In this document: positions 52,957 through 61,800 of the stretch, piece after piece
How positions within the stretch are numbered: position 1 is the first letter of the stretch
Layout: every line of letters starts with the position of its first letter
Assembly: GCA_050916095.1 (NCBI GenBank)
Contig: CP050901.1
Span: 186,001-250,000 of the forward strand
Length of the DNA: 64,000 nucleotides
Source: JANPCX01 sp050916095
Lineage (GTDB): Bacteria > Pseudomonadota > Gammaproteobacteria > Burkholderiales > Burkholderiaceae_C
Direction of reading: 5' to 3'
Made by a program: the position numbers and the translations under genes
The notes under the pieces: model-generated
The model's database searches: none
What the model saw: only the letters and a program-made list of their open reading frames with translations
What the model was told of the DNA's origin: nothing

Positions 52957-53117
52957 AGAGGAACCCCTTTTGCGTCTGCAATTGACAGATGCCGTGACCG
53001 CACACCTGCCCGCATGAGCCAACGGTCCCTCAACCGCTGCCCACCTGATCAAGCCCAACATGTTTCTGGTTCGATCTAAAAAACAAATTGTTTTTGTTGG
53101 TTTGGGATATTTTTAAC

Positions 53118-53164
53118 AAACTATATCTGGGCGTAACAAGGTGTTCAAGCACTATCCCTGGTGT
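53118..53164 (-). promoter_or_regulatory. nrdA promoter with two NrdR-like boxes 31 bp apart
   Basis: Minus-strand -35 TTGAAC (53143-53148), 17-bp spacer, -10 TATAGT (53120-53125). Two imperfect matches to the NrdR box ACACNATATATNGTGT lie at 53118-53133 (10/16) and 53149-53164 (11/16), starts 31 bp apart, the usual three-turn spacing. One overlaps the -10; the other sits just upstream of the -35. Confidence 0.6.
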
Positions 53165-53218
53165 TTTGGTGTTTTCCCCAGCCAGGACAGGCCCGGGAGA
53201 CCTTGCCAGCAAGCGGCT

Positions 53219-53719
53219 TCAGCCGCCCGGTGCAGCGAGCGCTTTTTCGATGTCCGCGGTGATGGACTGCGGTGTGTCCGTGGGCGCATAACGCCGTAGA
53301 ACCTGACCATCACGGCCTACCAAGAATTTGGTGAAGTTCCACTTCACCGACTTGCTTCCCAGCAAGCCCGGCGCTTGCACGGTCAGCCATTGCCACAACG
53401 GGTGGGCCGCTTGGCCGTTCACTTGAACCTTGGCCATCATGGGGAAACTCACGCCGTAGTTCATTTGGCAAAAAGAGGCGATCTGCTCGTTGCTTCCTGG
53501 ATCTTGTTCACCAAATTCGTTGCTGGGGAAACCCAAGACCACCAGCCCTTGTTTTTGATGCGATTGCCACAACTGTTCCAGACCCGCGAACTGCGGCGTG
53601 AAACCACAGCTGCTGGCGGTGTTGACAATCAACATCACCTGTCCACGGTACTTGGACAGAGGAAGCTTTTTGCCTCGGATGTCGATGGCATCAAAGTCGG
53701 CAATAGTTATGGCGGGCAT
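53219..53719 (-). CDS. glutathione peroxidase
   Basis: 166 aa. Thiol peroxidase of the Gpx family with a cysteine (Cys38 in NTASSCGFTPQ) at the selenocysteine position. The family motif LGFPSNEFGEQDPG carries the Gln, and VKWNFTKFLVG the Trp/Asn of the active site. The ATG at 53719 has GGAG 6 bases before it; a TTG 12 bp upstream is unlikely. Cytoplasmic, no signal peptide. Bacterial enzymes of this type often use thioredoxin rather than glutathione. Confidence 0.94.
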   Translation of the reverse strand: MPAITIADFDAIDIRGKKLPLSKYRGQVMLIVNTASSCGFTPQFAGLEQLWQSHQKQGLVVLGFPSNEFGEQDPGSNEQIASFCQMNYGVSFPMMAKVQVNGQAAHPLWQWLTVQAPGLLGSKSVKWNFTKFLVGRDGQVLRRYAPTDTPQSITADIEKALAAPGG

Positions 53720-53752
53720 GGGCGACTCCAAAGTGAAACACGCCAGCCCATG

Positions 53753-54682
53753 CTACGCCGAAGCAGTTTTGTGTGACGACGACAGGGTTGCCAAGAGCGC
53801 TGCGCTCACAATCAAAGTGCCGCCAATCCAAACCCTCAGCGTCAATTCACCCGCTCCCAGCAAAGACGCTGAGGCTGAGGCAAAAACCACCTCGCTGAGC
53901 ATGATCACCGACGTCACATTGGCGGGCAAACGCGCAGCACCATATTGCAAAGCCATGTTGCTCGCCAGAAACAAAAAAATCAAAACCAAGGCAGGCACCA
54001 GCCAAACGAAATCCACGGCGGGCGGCATTGCCACGGAGCCCGCAGCGGTGAGAACAGAGGCCAAAATGCCCGCCACCAACACCCCACCAAAAAACATGGC
54101 CCAGCCGCGAGCCGCTTCGCTGCGATGGGCTTCTTTGCGCAGCATCACGTTGTTCAAAGCAAAAGTTAAACCGCCCAGCACGCCCAAAAATTCTGCCAAG
54201 TTTCTAGGCAAGGGCAAGTGTTGCCACCAGGACGACGCCAAGGCCTCTTGGGGCCATAGCACGACCGCCGCACCCGTGACGGCCAGCATCACTTGCAGCG
54301 CAGCACGTGCCGTAAACGGCTCACGCAAAAGCCAGCGGGCCAACAGCACAGTCCACAACGGCATCAAATAAAACAACAGCACCACGCGCACCACGTCGCC
54401 AATTGACACAGCCCAGTTGAAGGCGGCATTGGTGGTGCCGGCGGCCAGCACCAACACCCACAGCGCCGGTGTACGCAACACCTCTTTGACGGCGTGCGGT
54501 CGCCAGCAGGTGATGATGACCGTGCACAGCGTAAACACGAACACAGTGGCCCACAGGGGATGCAGCCCTTCGGCCTGCATCTGCCGAAACAGCCACCACG
54601 ACACGCCCCAAACCAAAGCGTTGAACACCAAAGCCAGCGCGGGCCAAACCGGCGTGCATGCGGAAAGAGATGCCAAGGACAC
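53753..54682 (-). CDS. EamA/DMT family transporter
   Basis: 309 aa with ten predicted membrane segments in two EamA repeats (ALVFNALVWGVSWWLFRQM ... FLGVLGGLTFALNNVMLRKEA). Drug/metabolite exporter superfamily; substrate unknown. The start is a GTG 2 bp after the lplT stop, so the two are co-transcribed; no good ribosome site is visible. Confidence 0.87.
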   Translation of the reverse strand: MSLASLSACTPVWPALALVFNALVWGVSWWLFRQMQAEGLHPLWATVFVFTLCTVIITCWRPHAVKEVLRTPALWVLVLAAGTTNAAFNWAVSIGDVVRVVLLFYLMPLWTVLLARWLLREPFTARAALQVMLAVTGAAVVLWPQEALASSWWQHLPLPRNLAEFLGVLGGLTFALNNVMLRKEAHRSEAARGWAMFFGGVLVAGILASVLTAAGSVAMPPAVDFVWLVPALVLIFLFLASNMALQYGAARLPANVTSVIMLSEVVFASASASLLGAGELTLRVWIGGTLIVSAALLATLSSSHKTASA

Positions 54683-54684
54683 AG

Positions 54685-55965
54685 TCAGTGGTGGGTGTCG
54701 CTGCGTGCCAGTTTCAACAAGTGCTCCAGCTCATCGCGGTGAAGAACACAGTTGCGTTCGTGCCAGCGTTTGATCCACCACATGGTGCCCGCGACCAAGG
54801 CACCAATGACGGTAATGGCAACGTAAGCAGACAAGCCAGTCGCCTTCATCAAGACATACAACAGGCCCAACACCAAAATACAGGCTTGTTCATTGAAGTT
54901 TTGCACGGCAATCGAGCGCCCGGCGCCCATCAAGTTGTGGCCCCGGTGCTGGAGCAAGGCGTTCATGGGCACCACCAAATAGCCCCCGGCGGCTCCCAGC
55001 AACACCAAAAAGGGCGCGGCGATGCCCACATGCGAAATGAAGTTCAAGCCGATGACCAGGATGCCCATGAGGATGCCTAAGGGAATCACGCTGGTGGCTT
55101 GATCCAAGCGCATGCGCATGGATGCAAAAACCGCACCGAATGCCGTGCCAAGCGCCACAACGCCCACCAGCATCGAGGCCTGGGTGGTGTCGTAACCCAA
55201 AGCGACCGCCGCCCAAGCGAATACGATGTAGCGCATATTGCCCGACACGCCCCAAAACAGCGTTGTCGTGGCCAGCGAGATTTGCCCCAGTTTGTCGTTC
55301 CACAAGCGGTGATTACAAGCGCTGAAGTCACGAACCAGACCCACCACGCCATGGGTCACCGCCAGCAAGGGGGCCGCCGTGCGAGGAATGCGAAGGTTAA
55401 ACAGCGCCGCCACCGCGTAGAGCAAGATGATGGATGCAACTGCGGCTTCCGGCGCGGTGTTGATGTGGGTTTGAACCCCGGGCATGTCGATGGACAACAG
55501 CAGCGTAGAAACCGTGTGGCCCACCAATTGCCCACCCAAAAGCACACCCAAAATGATGGATCCGATGGTGAGGCCTTCAATCCAGCCATTCGCTTTGACG
55601 AGCTGGGAGGGCGGCAGCAATTCCGTCAGGATGCCGTACTTGGCAGGGGAATAAGCCGCCGCGCCCAAGCCGACAATCGCATAAGCCAGCAGTGGATGAG
55701 AGCCAAAGAGCATCATCAAACAACCCACCACCTTGATCAGGTTCGAGAAGAACATGACCTTGCCCTTGGGGATGGCATCGGCGAACGCCCCGACAAATGG
55801 GGCCAGTACCACGTAAAACAAAGCAAACATTGGCACCAAAGCGGCACGTTGCCACTCAGGTTGACCGGAGGTTCGCAGAAGTTCAACTGCAGCAACGAAA
55901 AGCGCGTTGTCAGCCAGCGAGCTGAAAAACTGCGCTGACATGATCGTGTAGAAGCCTTTTTTCAT
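54685..55965 (-). CDS. lplT: lysophospholipid transporter LplT
   Basis: 426-aa major facilitator protein with about 12 membrane segments. It starts MKKGFYTIMSAQFFSSLADNALFVAAVELL, and FADAIPKGKVMFFSNLIK and SPAKYGILTELLPPSQLVKANGWIEG are hallmarks of LplT. It flips lysophospholipids from the outer leaflet of the inner membrane for re-acylation. It is divergent from alr, as is common in Burkholderiales, and leads into the EamA gene. No aas acyltransferase is in the window. Confidence 0.93.
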   Translation of the reverse strand: MKKGFYTIMSAQFFSSLADNALFVAAVELLRTSGQPEWQRAALVPMFALFYVVLAPFVGAFADAIPKGKVMFFSNLIKVVGCLMMLFGSHPLLAYAIVGLGAAAYSPAKYGILTELLPPSQLVKANGWIEGLTIGSIILGVLLGGQLVGHTVSTLLLSIDMPGVQTHINTAPEAAVASIILLYAVAALFNLRIPRTAAPLLAVTHGVVGLVRDFSACNHRLWNDKLGQISLATTTLFWGVSGNMRYIVFAWAAVALGYDTTQASMLVGVVALGTAFGAVFASMRMRLDQATSVIPLGILMGILVIGLNFISHVGIAAPFLVLLGAAGGYLVVPMNALLQHRGHNLMGAGRSIAVQNFNEQACILVLGLLYVLMKATGLSAYVAITVIGALVAGTMWWIKRWHERNCVLHRDELEHLLKLARSDTHH

Positions 55966-56154
55966 TCAGTCTGGTGCATCGCTTCAATCACTCGCTGTCA
56001 GCGCGTGGGACATCCGTTTTGTCATGTCTTTTGGGATGCCAATGGGCTTGTTTCCCTCTCGGGCGGGGTTATAGCACGCAGCCTGTGAAATTCGCTATCG
56101 GCGGACCTGGCTGGCAGAATCAAGCCCGCCATCGATCGAATATCTCACACGCCC

Positions 56155-57267
56155 ATGCCACGTCCCCTACACGCACTGATTCACCCTGATGCGCTGACAC
56201 ACAACTTGCTGCGTGCCCGAGTGGCTGCGCCGGATGCAAAGTGTTGGGCCGTTGTGAAAGCCAACGCCTATGGTCACGGATTGGAGAGGGCTTACGAAGG
56301 GCTGCAAGGCGCAGATGGCTTTGCGCTGCTGGACTTTGACGAAGCCGCCCGCATTCGGGCCCTCGGATGGCGCGGCCCCATTTTGATGCTCGAAGGTTGT
56401 TTTGAAGCCCGCGATTTGGAATGGTGCTCGCGGCTGAACCTGTGGCACACCGTGCACCATGAGGCGCAGATTGACTGGCTGGCCGCGCACAAAACCAACG
56501 CCGCCCAGCATGTGTTTTTAAAAATGAACAGCGGCATGAACCGATTGGGTTTTGCCCCCCAACACTACCGCCATGCTTGGTTGCGCTTGTCAGGCCTCAC
56601 ACAAGTGGACGACATCACCTTGATGACCCACTTCGCCACCGCCGACGGCGAACAGGGCATCGCCCACCAGCTTCAGGTGTTCACCGATACCACCTCGGAT
56701 TTGCCCGGTGAACGCTCGCTGTGCAACAGCGCTGCAACGCTGCGTTTTGCAGGCAGCAATGAAAGCGTGCGCGCGGACTGGATACGCCCGGGCATCATGG
56801 TCTACGGCTCATCGCCCGATCACCCGACGCACAGCTGCGCCGACTGGGACTTGTGGCCGACCATGAGTTTGCGCAGTGAAATCATTGCGGTGCAAACCCT
56901 TCAAGCCGGTGACCATGTCGGGTACGGCAGCAGCTTCACGGCACAGCAGCCCATGCGCATCGGCGTTGTCGCTTGCGGTTATGCCGATGGGTATCCGCGC
57001 GTGACTCCGAATGGCACCCCGGTGTTGGTGGCGGGTGTGCGTTGCCCCATGGCAGGTCGGGTCTCGATGGACATGATCACGGTGGACCTCAGCCCTGTGC
57101 CTCAGGCGCGGGTGGGTTCGCTTGTCACACTATGGGGACAAGATACGAGCGGTGCCCGCCTGTCTATCGACGAAATTGCACAAGCCGCCGGCACGGTCGG
57201 CTATGAATTGATGTGCGCCTTGGCCCAACGCGTACCCACCCGCATCGAACCCTTGAAGAAGAACTGA
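56155..57267 (+). CDS. alr: alanine racemase
   Basis: 370 aa. PLP-dependent, makes D-alanine for peptidoglycan. Lys35 in AVVKANAYGHG binds PLP. The C-terminal beta-domain contains VGYGSSFTA, which includes the catalytic Tyr region, and AGRVSMDMITVDLS. The thioesterase gene starts 3 bp after its stop, so they form an operon; the gene is divergent from lplT. Confidence 0.95.
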   Translation: MPRPLHALIHPDALTHNLLRARVAAPDAKCWAVVKANAYGHGLERAYEGLQGADGFALLDFDEAARIRALGWRGPILMLEGCFEARDLEWCSRLNLWHTVHHEAQIDWLAAHKTNAAQHVFLKMNSGMNRLGFAPQHYRHAWLRLSGLTQVDDITLMTHFATADGEQGIAHQLQVFTDTTSDLPGERSLCNSAATLRFAGSNESVRADWIRPGIMVYGSSPDHPTHSCADWDLWPTMSLRSEIIAVQTLQAGDHVGYGSSFTAQQPMRIGVVACGYADGYPRVTPNGTPVLVAGVRCPMAGRVSMDMITVDLSPVPQARVGSLVTLWGQDTSGARLSIDEIAQAAGTVGYELMCALAQRVPTRIEPLKKN

Positions 57268-57270
57268 ACC

Positions 57271-57768
57271 ATGGACCTGCCCAACCACCAACTCTCCATG
57301 ACGGTGCTGATGACGCCTGACATGGCCAACTTCTCCGGCAATGTGCACGGCGGCAGCATTTTGAAATTGCTGGACCAGGTGGCTTACGCCTGTGCCAGCC
57401 GTTTCGCAGGGCGTTATGTGGTGACCCTGTCGGTCGACCAGGTCACGTTCCGGCAGCCCATTCACGTGGGCGAGTTGGTCACCTTTTTGGCCAGCGTGAA
57501 CCACGCTGGCACGTCGTCGATGGAGGTGGGCATCAAGGTCGTGGCAGAGAACATTCGCACCCAGGTCATGCGCCACGCCAACAGCTGCTTCTTCACCATG
57601 GTGGCGGTGGGCGACGATGGCAAACCGGTCAAAGTGCCGGCCCTGAAACTGGAAACCGACGAAGAACGCCGCCGCTTCGAAGCCGCCAAGCTGCGCAAAG
57701 CCCTGCGCCAAGAACTGGAGCAACGCTACCTCGCCGCGCGGGATGGCAACCCTGGTGCGGCCACCTGA
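57271..57768 (+). CDS. acyl-CoA thioesterase, hotdog fold
   Basis: 165 aa, YciA/BACH-like hexameric hotdog thioesterase. The active-site helix is NFSGNVHGGSILKLLDQVAYACA, with the Asp and Gly-Gly pattern, then VTLSVDQVTFRQPIHVGELV. The C-terminal helical tail (DEEERRRFEAAKLRKALR-like) is typical. It hydrolyses acyl-CoAs to fatty acid and CoA. Its 3' end overlaps the convergent paiB-like gene by 43 bp. Confidence 0.9.
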   Translation: MDLPNHQLSMTVLMTPDMANFSGNVHGGSILKLLDQVAYACASRFAGRYVVTLSVDQVTFRQPIHVGELVTFLASVNHAGTSSMEVGIKVVAENIRTQVMRHANSCFFTMVAVGDDGKPVKVPALKLETDEERRRFEAAKLRKALRQELEQRYLAARDGNPGAAT

Positions 57769-58382
57769 TCGGCCATCGCCTTGGCCTCTTGAGACTCAAG
57801 ACTCTGCAAGGCAGCTGCCACGCCGTGGCGATCAACTTCTTTTTTGTTCTGGCTGACTTTCCACTTGCCGGTCAGTGAGGTCAAAACGATCTCAATTCCC
57901 ACAATCGCGGCGAGCATCTTGTCGATGTAAGCCTTGGGTGCGTCGTTCACTGACCAGGGCTGGGCTTGGTTTTTCTCGTGCGTGTCGCTCAGGCGCGTGA
58001 TCAGGTCCAGCACCCAAGCCGCCTCTTCGTGAACTTGAAGCAAACCCCGCGCATGCACCATGCAGTAGTTCCAAGTGGGCACTTCCTGGTGGGTGATGGC
58101 TTTGCTCGGATACCAGTTCGGACTGATGTAACACTGGGGCCCCTGAAACACCACCAGTGAATTCACATCGCGCCGCGCCCGCTGCCACACCGGATTGGCA
58201 CGCGCCACATGGGCGCGCAGTATCCCCGGCCCACCAGCGGGATCGGGGTCCAGCAGCCAGGGAATCGGATTGGCTTCGACCTCCTGTCCATCATGCGTGA
58301 TGAGCAAACCCAAGGGGTGGGCTTGCATCAACTGCTGCAGCACCTCGGGGCGTTCTTCAACAAAGTGGGCGGGCGAGTACAT
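57726..58382 (-). CDS. FMN-binding negative transcriptional regulator, PaiB-like
   Basis: 218 aa. PaiB-family protein with an FMN-binding split-barrel fold: MYSPAHFVEERPEVL, GLLITHDGQEVEANPIPWLL, LVVFQGPQCYISPNWYPSK and PTWNYCMVHARG. The C-terminus has GKWKVSQNKKEVDRHGV. Named from Bacillus PaiB; despite the name, DNA binding is unproven. It overlaps the thioesterase gene tail-to-tail by 43 bp and lies 9 bp downstream of the OsmC-like gene. Confidence 0.9.
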   Translation of the reverse strand: MYSPAHFVEERPEVLQQLMQAHPLGLLITHDGQEVEANPIPWLLDPDPAGGPGILRAHVARANPVWQRARRDVNSLVVFQGPQCYISPNWYPSKAITHQEVPTWNYCMVHARGLLQVHEEAAWVLDLITRLSDTHEKNQAQPWSVNDAPKAYIDKMLAAIVGIEIVLTSLTGKWKVSQNKKEVDRHGVAAALQSLESQEAKAMADQVAAPGLPSRAAR

Positions 58383-58391
58383 GGGGGCACC

Positions 58392-58862
58392 TCACAGACC
58401 AACGATGGATGGCTCGCAGCGAATCTCGGTCTTCACCGAATTGGCGATGAAACATTCCTCATGCGCTCGGTGGTGCAGTTCAACCAAGGTGGGCATGTCG
58501 GGCTGTTTGCCGCCCACAAAACGACTCGCTGGCCGCAGGCACACCGTTTTCATCACCATACGACCCGATTCATCCGGCCCCATCTCGCCCACGGCCACAT
58601 CGCTGTAGGACGCCACGTCAAACCCGGCGCGGCAGGCCAGGTCCAGAAACCACAGCATGTGGCAACTCGACAGCGAGGCAACAAAGGCCTCTTCGGGATC
58701 GACCGCGCTGGCGTCGGAAAAAGGCACGGGCACTACATGGGGAGAGGATGAACCAGGCACCACCACACCACCATCAAAACGCCATTCGTGGCGGCGGCTG
58801 TAGCGCTTGGTGGCAAATTCGCCCTGGCATGTCCATTGGATTTCAGCGGTGTGGGTTGACAT
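58392..58862 (-). CDS. OsmC family peroxide-resistance-like protein
   Basis: 156 aa from the ATG with AAGGAG 6 bases upstream (a TTG just before it was rejected). OsmC/Ohr fold: DPEEAFVASLSSCHMLWFLDLA carries the first conserved Cys after the conserved Glu. The second Cys of the Ohr pair is seen in HEECFIANSVKTEI. Probably reduces organic hydroperoxides using dithiols. It starts an operon-like pair with the PaiB-like gene. Confidence 0.88.
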   Translation of the reverse strand: MSTHTAEIQWTCQGEFATKRYSRRHEWRFDGGVVVPGSSSPHVVPVPFSDASAVDPEEAFVASLSSCHMLWFLDLACRAGFDVASYSDVAVGEMGPDESGRMVMKTVCLRPASRFVGGKQPDMPTLVELHHRAHEECFIANSVKTEIRCEPSIVGL

Positions 58863-58909
58863 CAAAGGCTCCTTTTAATGAATTTGAACGCACGGTCATC
58901 GGTACGACT

Positions 58910-59392
58910 TCAGACCGACGGCAAACGCAAGTGGTAAGTGAAGAACTCACTGTCACGCAACCAGCCCAAACTTTCGTACAGCGCCTGCGCACGGTGATTC
59001 TCCTGCTGCGTGCAAAGAGTCAAACGAATGGCCCCCGCACGGCGGGCCGCTTCGGCAGCCGCCGCCAACAAAGCCCGGGCCGCACCGGAGCGCCGGGCAG
59101 CTTCGCTGACGAACAAATCATTCAGCACCCAAATCGGCGCCATCGAAACCGAGGAAAAACTCGGGTAGTTCTGACAAAAACCCACGGCCTGTCCAGATGC
59201 ATCACGTGCCAAAAGCAACACGGACTGGCCCAGCTCCCCACGCTGACGCAAGAAGTTACTCGCCGCACCCAGGTCGCTGGGTTGTCCGTAAAACTGACGG
59301 TAGGCATCGAACAGCGCAGCGGCGGCTTGCAGCTCATCAGGACGCCGCCAATCGGCGACGGCCACATGAATGGGGATGGTGGGTGGGGTCAT
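58910..59392 (-). CDS. GNAT family N-acetyltransferase
   Basis: 160 aa. GNAT fold with the acetyl-CoA loop SEAARRSGAARALLAAAAE after the beta-strand IWVLNDLFV, and the C-terminal ENHRAQALYESLGWLRDSEF. The acceptor is unknown. It is divergent from the MocR-type regulator (85 bp between starts), which may control it. Confidence 0.9.
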   Translation of the reverse strand: MTPPTIPIHVAVADWRRPDELQAAAALFDAYRQFYGQPSDLGAASNFLRQRGELGQSVLLLARDASGQAVGFCQNYPSFSSVSMAPIWVLNDLFVSEAARRSGAARALLAAAAEAARRAGAIRLTLCTQQENHRAQALYESLGWLRDSEFFTYHLRLPSV

Positions 59393-59477
59393 GTGTTTGA
59401 TCTGAGGATGGTTTGACGGCTTTGCATTGGCACCCTATCGTAGTGATCATCCAGCCACTTCAAGGTGCCAATTTTTC

Positions 59478-60917
59478 ATGCGCCACGGAACCATTCCCAA
59501 GCCCGACTCGCTGCGCCAGCAGGTGTATTTGCGGCTGCGGCAAAGCATCGAACGCGGCACTTTTGCCCCTGGCGGCAAGGTACCTGCATCCCGGGAACAA
59601 GCGCGTGCCTTGGGCGTATCTCGCAACACCGTGTTGTGGGCCATGGAGCGGTTGCAAGCCGAGGGTTATTTGACGGCGCGGGTCGGCGATGGCAGTTATG
59701 TGACCCCACGCGAGACAGTCGCACAAGGAAAGTCAGCGCGTCACGGATTGCGCGCCGATGTGAATCCCCCACCGCTGTCCCAACGCGGGCGTTTGATTGC
59801 ACAAACCGCCCTGCACTGGAAGCCGCCCACCGGACTGCCCAGTGCTTTTCGCATCGGCCAACCCGCCATCGATCAGTTCCCCTTTTCAACCTGGCAAAAG
59901 CTGGAACGGCAGACACCCCTGGACCAAACCGTCCGTTTGGCCCACTACCAAGACCCCGCAGGCCACCCGCCCCTGCGCCAGGCCATCGCGCAGTGGCTGC
60001 TGGTGTCGCGCGGCATTCAGTGCGATGGCGAACAAGTGCTCATCACCTCGGGCTCGCAGCAAGCCATCGACCTGCTCGCCCGCTTGTTGCTCGACCCGGG
60101 CGACGAGGTGCTGGTGGAAGACCCGGGTTACCCCGGCATCCGCGCCAACCTGATCAGCCAGGGCGTACACGCGCGACCGGTGGCGGTGGACACACAGGGC
60201 ATGTGCATCACGCAAGGCTCTGAGCAGTGGCCCGAGGCGCGGATGGCGGTGGTCACGCCCACCCACCAGTTCCCGCTGGGCGTGAAGATGAGCCTAGAAC
60301 GCCGCACCGAATTGCTGGCCTGGGCAACACAGCAGCAGGCCTGGGTGGTGGAAGACGACTACGACAGTGAATTCCAATACGGCGATCAACGTATTCCCGC
60401 CCTGTGCAGCATGGCCCACGGCGCGCGGGTGCTGTATGTGGGCACCTTCTCCAAAACCCTGCACCCCGGCCTGCGGCTGGGTTTCATCGTTCTGCCGCCG
60501 CATTTGGTGGACGCCTTCACCAGCGCCAAAACCCTGGCCGACCGGCATGCCCCTGGTGCCGTCCAGGACGTGCTGGCGCGCTTCATCCAGGAAGGCCATC
60601 TGCTGCGCCATCTGCGCCGCATGCGCGCCCTGTACCGCGAGCGACAAGAAACGATGATTCATGCCCTGTCCAAAGCCACGGGAGGTGCCATGCAAGTGCC
60701 CTTCAGTTGGCAAGGCATGCATGCCACGTTGGAGACACGCTCGTCCTTACGCGACACGCGGCTGTGCGAAGCCGCCGCAGAGGTCGGCGTCTACCTGGCC
60801 CCGCTGTCACGCTACTGCATCCAAGAGGTTCGGCGCGGCTGGCTGCTGGGGTATGCGGGGTATCCGGAGAAAGAACTGATTGCGGCGGCGAGGCGGTTGG
60901 GGAGGGTTTGGCGGTAA
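59478..60917 (+). CDS. MocR/PdxR-type transcriptional regulator
   Basis: 479 aa. N-terminal GntR-type winged helix (LRQQVYLRLRQSIERGTFAPG, SREQARALGVSRNTVLWAMERLQAEGYL), linker, then a fold-type I aminotransferase domain with HQFPLGVKMSLERR, EDDYDSEFQY and PLP Lys near residue 325 in VGTFSKTLHPGLRLGF. The ATG at 59478 was preferred to a TTG at 59427. Such proteins regulate a divergent neighbour using PLP or an amino compound; the neighbour here is a GNAT gene. Confidence 0.9.
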   Translation: MRHGTIPKPDSLRQQVYLRLRQSIERGTFAPGGKVPASREQARALGVSRNTVLWAMERLQAEGYLTARVGDGSYVTPRETVAQGKSARHGLRADVNPPPLSQRGRLIAQTALHWKPPTGLPSAFRIGQPAIDQFPFSTWQKLERQTPLDQTVRLAHYQDPAGHPPLRQAIAQWLLVSRGIQCDGEQVLITSGSQQAIDLLARLLLDPGDEVLVEDPGYPGIRANLISQGVHARPVAVDTQGMCITQGSEQWPEARMAVVTPTHQFPLGVKMSLERRTELLAWATQQQAWVVEDDYDSEFQYGDQRIPALCSMAHGARVLYVGTFSKTLHPGLRLGFIVLPPHLVDAFTSAKTLADRHAPGAVQDVLARFIQEGHLLRHLRRMRALYRERQETMIHALSKATGGAMQVPFSWQGMHATLETRSSLRDTRLCEAAAEVGVYLAPLSRYCIQEVRRGWLLGYAGYPEKELIAAARRLGRVWR

Positions 60918-60995
60918 AGGCTCGCGCAATGCGCGGCCATAATCAACGAACACCTGGGACATGAAATCCCGGGATTCTCTATGGAGCGTTTACAT

Positions 60996-61685
60996 ATGGA
61001 ATACGAAGATGGCTTCGTGGCAGGAACATTAGTTCACACAAATGACGGATTAAAACCAATTGGCGATATCGAGGTGGGTGATTTTGTGTTGTCGCACACC
61101 GAAGATCCATTGAAGGGAACTGAACGCGGTTACAAGCGCGTGATTCGAACGGTTAGCTTTGAGGATCGACAGGTACTGCAATTCTGCTGGTGTCGAAATT
61201 ATGGCGATGGAGAGTTCGATCACGCCTTTGCAACTCCAAATCCATTGGTTTGGAGTTATCCGCAAGGTTGGCTGCCCATCGGAAAGGTTCCGTACACAAG
61301 CAGCGGTAGCGAGGAATGGTTTGGACGCAACCTCGTGATGGCCGACGGCAGTGTAGGAGAGAGGTACGAGATTAACGGCGTTTACACGACCAAGAATAAG
61401 AATGTCGCCTACGTGCATTGCGATGGATTCGGTTCCGGAAACTACGTAGATTTGTCCTTGTCTCCGCACAGATTCCTCAAGGAGGACGAGGAAAGTCGAT
61501 ACGAGAGCGGGCGTGAAGATCAGGATAGTGATGATTGGCTGGCCTACACAACCAAGGTTTGCCATTTGGAAGTTGAAGGATGGCACACGTTCTTCGTCGG
61601 CAAAACAGGCTTGTTGGTTCACGATACTGCACTAAGGCTGGCAACTGTTCCAACGCATTTGGTTGATGTTGATTCCGTGCGATGA
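60996..61685 (+). CDS. stand-alone Hint-domain protein lacking the catalytic Cys
   Basis: 229 aa from an ATG with GGAG 9 bases upstream. The whole protein resembles the pretoxin Hint (hedgehog/intein) domain of polymorphic toxins: GFVAGTLVHTNDGLKPIGDI then VGDFVLSH, YKRVIRTVSFED, and the closing VCHLEVEGWHTFFVGKTGLLVHD. The nucleophilic Cys before FVAGT is Gly6, the TxxH histidine is replaced (ATPNP, 79-83), and the terminal HN is HD (209-210). No toxin domain follows. It is AT-richer than its neighbours, suggesting transfer. Confidence 0.78.
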   Translation: MEYEDGFVAGTLVHTNDGLKPIGDIEVGDFVLSHTEDPLKGTERGYKRVIRTVSFEDRQVLQFCWCRNYGDGEFDHAFATPNPLVWSYPQGWLPIGKVPYTSSGSEEWFGRNLVMADGSVGERYEINGVYTTKNKNVAYVHCDGFGSGNYVDLSLSPHRFLKEDEESRYESGREDQDSDDWLAYTTKVCHLEVEGWHTFFVGKTGLLVHDTALRLATVPTHLVDVDSVR

Positions 61686-61800
61686 AGCTTGACTTGATCC
61701 CTTTAAGTCGTGTGGATAAGAAGCGACTATGGCATTGCCATCCAACCGATTCTGTCTAACTGATCCGCCGAACTCGCCCGACAAATAGAAAGCGCCGTCC

